Assembly: GCA_022795575.1 (NCBI GenBank)
Contig: JAAWGY010000174.1
Coordinates: 1 to 5,733 of the forward strand
Length of the DNA: 5,733 nucleotides
Direction of reading: 5' to 3'
Source of the DNA: Angelakisella sp.
Lineage (GTDB): Bacteria > Bacillota > Clostridia > Oscillospirales > Ruminococcaceae
Position numbers and translations under genes: made by a program. The notes below the pieces were generated by a model. That model was not told where the DNA came from, made no database searches, and was given only the letters and a program-made list of their open reading frames with translations. This document shows, in pieces, positions 4,788 to 5,733 of this stretch. The first letter of the stretch is position 1. Every line of letters begins with the position of its first letter.

Positions 4788-5417
4788 CTATCCTTCCCGG
4801 CAGAGCATCACCAGCAGGGTGCCCCGGGCGGTAATTACGGCGGTATCGGTGATGTGGTTGCTGATCCCCAGGGGGTAGGAGGGGGAGAGGGGGTAATCCT
4901 GGAGGGGGTATTCCACCCCGGTTTCGGTGACGATGCAGTCCCCGCCCATGGCAAAGAGGGAGAGATAGGCGGGGCCCTTTAGGTATGCTCCCCGGGGGAG
5001 GGTAATGGTTTCGTCCCGGATCACCCGGGCCCAGCAGTCCCGGTCCCGGAGCTCCCCGCGGGCGCCCCGGGTGGTGAGGTAGGCGAGGGTTTGCAGGTTG
5101 GCTATCGTGTGGTCCAGGCGTCCCCCGGTTCCGCCCAGGATGACGAAATCGGTAAAGCCCTGGCGGAGGCCGGCGTCGACGCTTAGGACGCAGTCGGTTT
5201 CGTCCTTGTGGGCGGGGTGGACCTCCAAGCCGGCGGTGGAGGCGGGCATGGGGGCGGAGTCGAAATCGCCGATGATGAGGCTGGGGGGGAAGCCGAGGCG
5301 GCGGGCGGTGAGGTAGCCGCTATCGGCGCCGATGATGAGGTCGCCGGGCTGGCAGGTGAGGCCCAGGAGGTCAGGCGGGTCGACGGGACGGCCGCAGAAA
5401 ATAATACAGCGGGGCAT
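4788..5417 (-). CDS. thiN: Thiamine pyrophosphokinase
   Basis: ThiN transfers pyrophosphate from ATP to thiamine, giving thiamine diphosphate and AMP in the cytoplasm; it is the salvage route to the cofactor. At 209 residues it has the usual length. Visible motifs in order are GADSG (30-34), GDFDS (50-54, metal and ATP binding), KDETD (71-75), GGTGGRLDHTIANLQ (95-109) and the C-terminal thiamine-binding region with GISNHI (184-189). The frame stays open 26 codons further to 5495, but MPRCIIFCGR is the right start: AAAGGAGA lies eight bases upstream and the family begins at this strand. It is the first gene of the three-gene minus-strand operon. In many Firmicutes thiN follows rsgA and rpe; here its upstream neighbour is a repeat, so that order is not kept. 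I saw no TPP riboswitch in the short leader. Confidence 0.95.
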   Translation of the reverse strand: MPRCIIFCGRPVDPPDLLGLTCQPGDLIIGADSGYLTARRLGFPPSLIIGDFDSAPMPASTAGLEVHPAHKDETDCVLSVDAGLRQGFTDFVILGGTGGRLDHTIANLQTLAYLTTRGARGELRDRDCWARVIRDETITLPRGAYLKGPAYLSLFAMGGDCIVTETGVEYPLQDYPLSPSYPLGISNHITDTAVITARGTLLVMLCREG

Positions 5418-5425
5418 TGCGGCGT

Positions 5426-5433
5426 TCTCCTTT
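5426..5433 (-). promoter_or_regulatory. Ribosome binding site that fixes the thiN start
   Basis: AAAGGAGA on the minus strand lies eight bases before the ATG at 5417. The longer frame starting at 5495 has no such site and would begin inside the edge of the K repeat. The shorter start is therefore preferred. Confidence 0.85.
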
Positions 5434-5438
5434 CGGGA

Positions 5439-5466
5439 ATAGTAATTTTGTTCCAGGGCGAAGCAA
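5439..5466 (-). promoter_or_regulatory. Weak promoter candidate for thiN
   Basis: TTGCTT (5466-5461) and TACTAT (5444-5439) on the minus strand are 16 bases apart and lie in the only AT-richer patch upstream of thiN. The match to sigma-A hexamers is partial, 3 of 6 and 4 of 6. The implied start point would lie almost on the ribosome site, giving a very short leader. It could be a chance match. Confidence 0.25.
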
Positions 5467-5495
5467 AAACGATACAAAGACTGCTCAAAAATCAT

Positions 5496-5624
5496 GCCCG
5501 AAGGGCGCTAAAAGTTTCGGTCAAGCCTTTTCAAAGGCTTGCGGGATCCAAGGGCAGAGCCCTTGGGCGCTCCCCGCAGGGAGCGAAAGGCCCCGGGGCG
5601 ACTATGACGGTGGTAGGGCTTGTG
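5496..5624 (+). repeat. Module K, third copy
   Basis: This copy has the same orientation as 3146-3273 and shares the core AAAAGTTTCGGTCAAGCC, the palindrome CAAGCCTTTTCAAAGGCTTG (5522-5541) and the terminal GGCTTGTG (5617-5624). Its hairpins differ by paired changes: GCCC-GAA-GGGC (5496-5506), CCAAGGGC/GCCCTTGG (5548-5566) and CGCTCCC/GGGAGCG (5568-5585). The last two are each one pair longer than in the copy after clpC. It lies 78 bases upstream of the thiN start, on the operon's 5' side. Confidence 0.87.
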
Positions 5625-5733
5625 CCAAAGGGCGCGGCCCCTGCGGGGGGAACCCCTCCGTCGACTGCGGTCGACACCTCCCCTTTCAGGGGAGGCCGGC
5701 CTAAGAGCCGCCTTCGGCGGTTGGCCGTGGGGC
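5625..5733 (-). repeat. T unit, third copy, cut by the window edge
   Basis: Read on the minus strand this matches the T units at 201-530: CCGCC-GAA-GGCGG, GGCCGGCCTCCCCTGAAAGG, a GTCGAC/GTCGAC hairpin with loop CGCA (5675-5660), GACGGAGGGGTTCCCCCCGC and CCCTTTGG directly against the octamer. The K-octamer-T order therefore equals the left-hand locus (531-658 and its T units) read in reverse. The unit continues beyond the window; no gene is seen. Confidence 0.85.

Noticed and set aside
5417..5495. N-terminal extension of thiN by 26 residues
   Set aside because: It has no ribosome site, starts at the edge of the K repeat, and is not expected for the family. The internal ATG has a strong site.
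5418..5495. TPP riboswitch upstream of thiN
   Set aside because: The leader is under 80 bases, and I could not find the conserved CTGAGA and thi-box cores on the minus strand.

Overview
The window looks like a GC-rich member of the gut Clostridia, probably Oscillospiraceae-like. The grounds are a clostridial-type ClpC, a YjhB-type Nudix hydrolase and a ThiN, all with strong Shine-Dalgarno sites, plus GC-rich intergenic repeats made of many small hairpins. I recall repeats of this kind from Oscillospiraceae genomes. That assignment rests on memory and style, not on a search.

Layout. Positions 1-658 are non-coding and built from repeat modules: X' (1-192), two tandem T units (201-363 and 364-530) and K' (531-658). 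A short leader with a possible 41-residue ORF (692-817) precedes clpC (810-3128, + strand). Right after clpC come K (3146-3273) and X (3274-3477), which are the inverted counterparts of K' and X'. clpC is therefore enclosed by long imperfect inverted repeats. A minus-strand terminator (3486-3520) then ends a three-gene minus-strand operon, read right to left: thiN (5417-4788), an unrecognised 184-residue protein (4773-4219) and a Nudix hydrolase (4153-3533). Upstream of thiN lies a third K copy (5496-5624) joined to an inverted T unit (5625-5733) that runs off the window.

Genes. The ClpC-type unfoldase keeps both ATPase modules, the N-domain glutamates expected to bind phosphoarginine, and a ClpP-docking LGF loop. 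It lacks nearly all of the coiled-coil M domain, and ctsR, mcsA and mcsB are not beside it. In the other operon ThiN makes thiamine diphosphate; the neighbouring Nudix enzyme could clean up damaged thiamine or nucleotide diphosphates, which is an inference from linkage only.

The most unusual feature is the repeat system. An octamer, CACAAGCC or its complement GGCTTGTG, sits at all four module junctions and nowhere else that I found. The right-hand K-X junction looks like an empty site, and the left-hand X'-T-T-K' looks like the same site filled, with the octamer duplicated. Hairpin stems in the K and T modules also change on both arms at once between copies. I found no tRNA, rRNA, CRISPR array, transposase gene or clear riboswitch.
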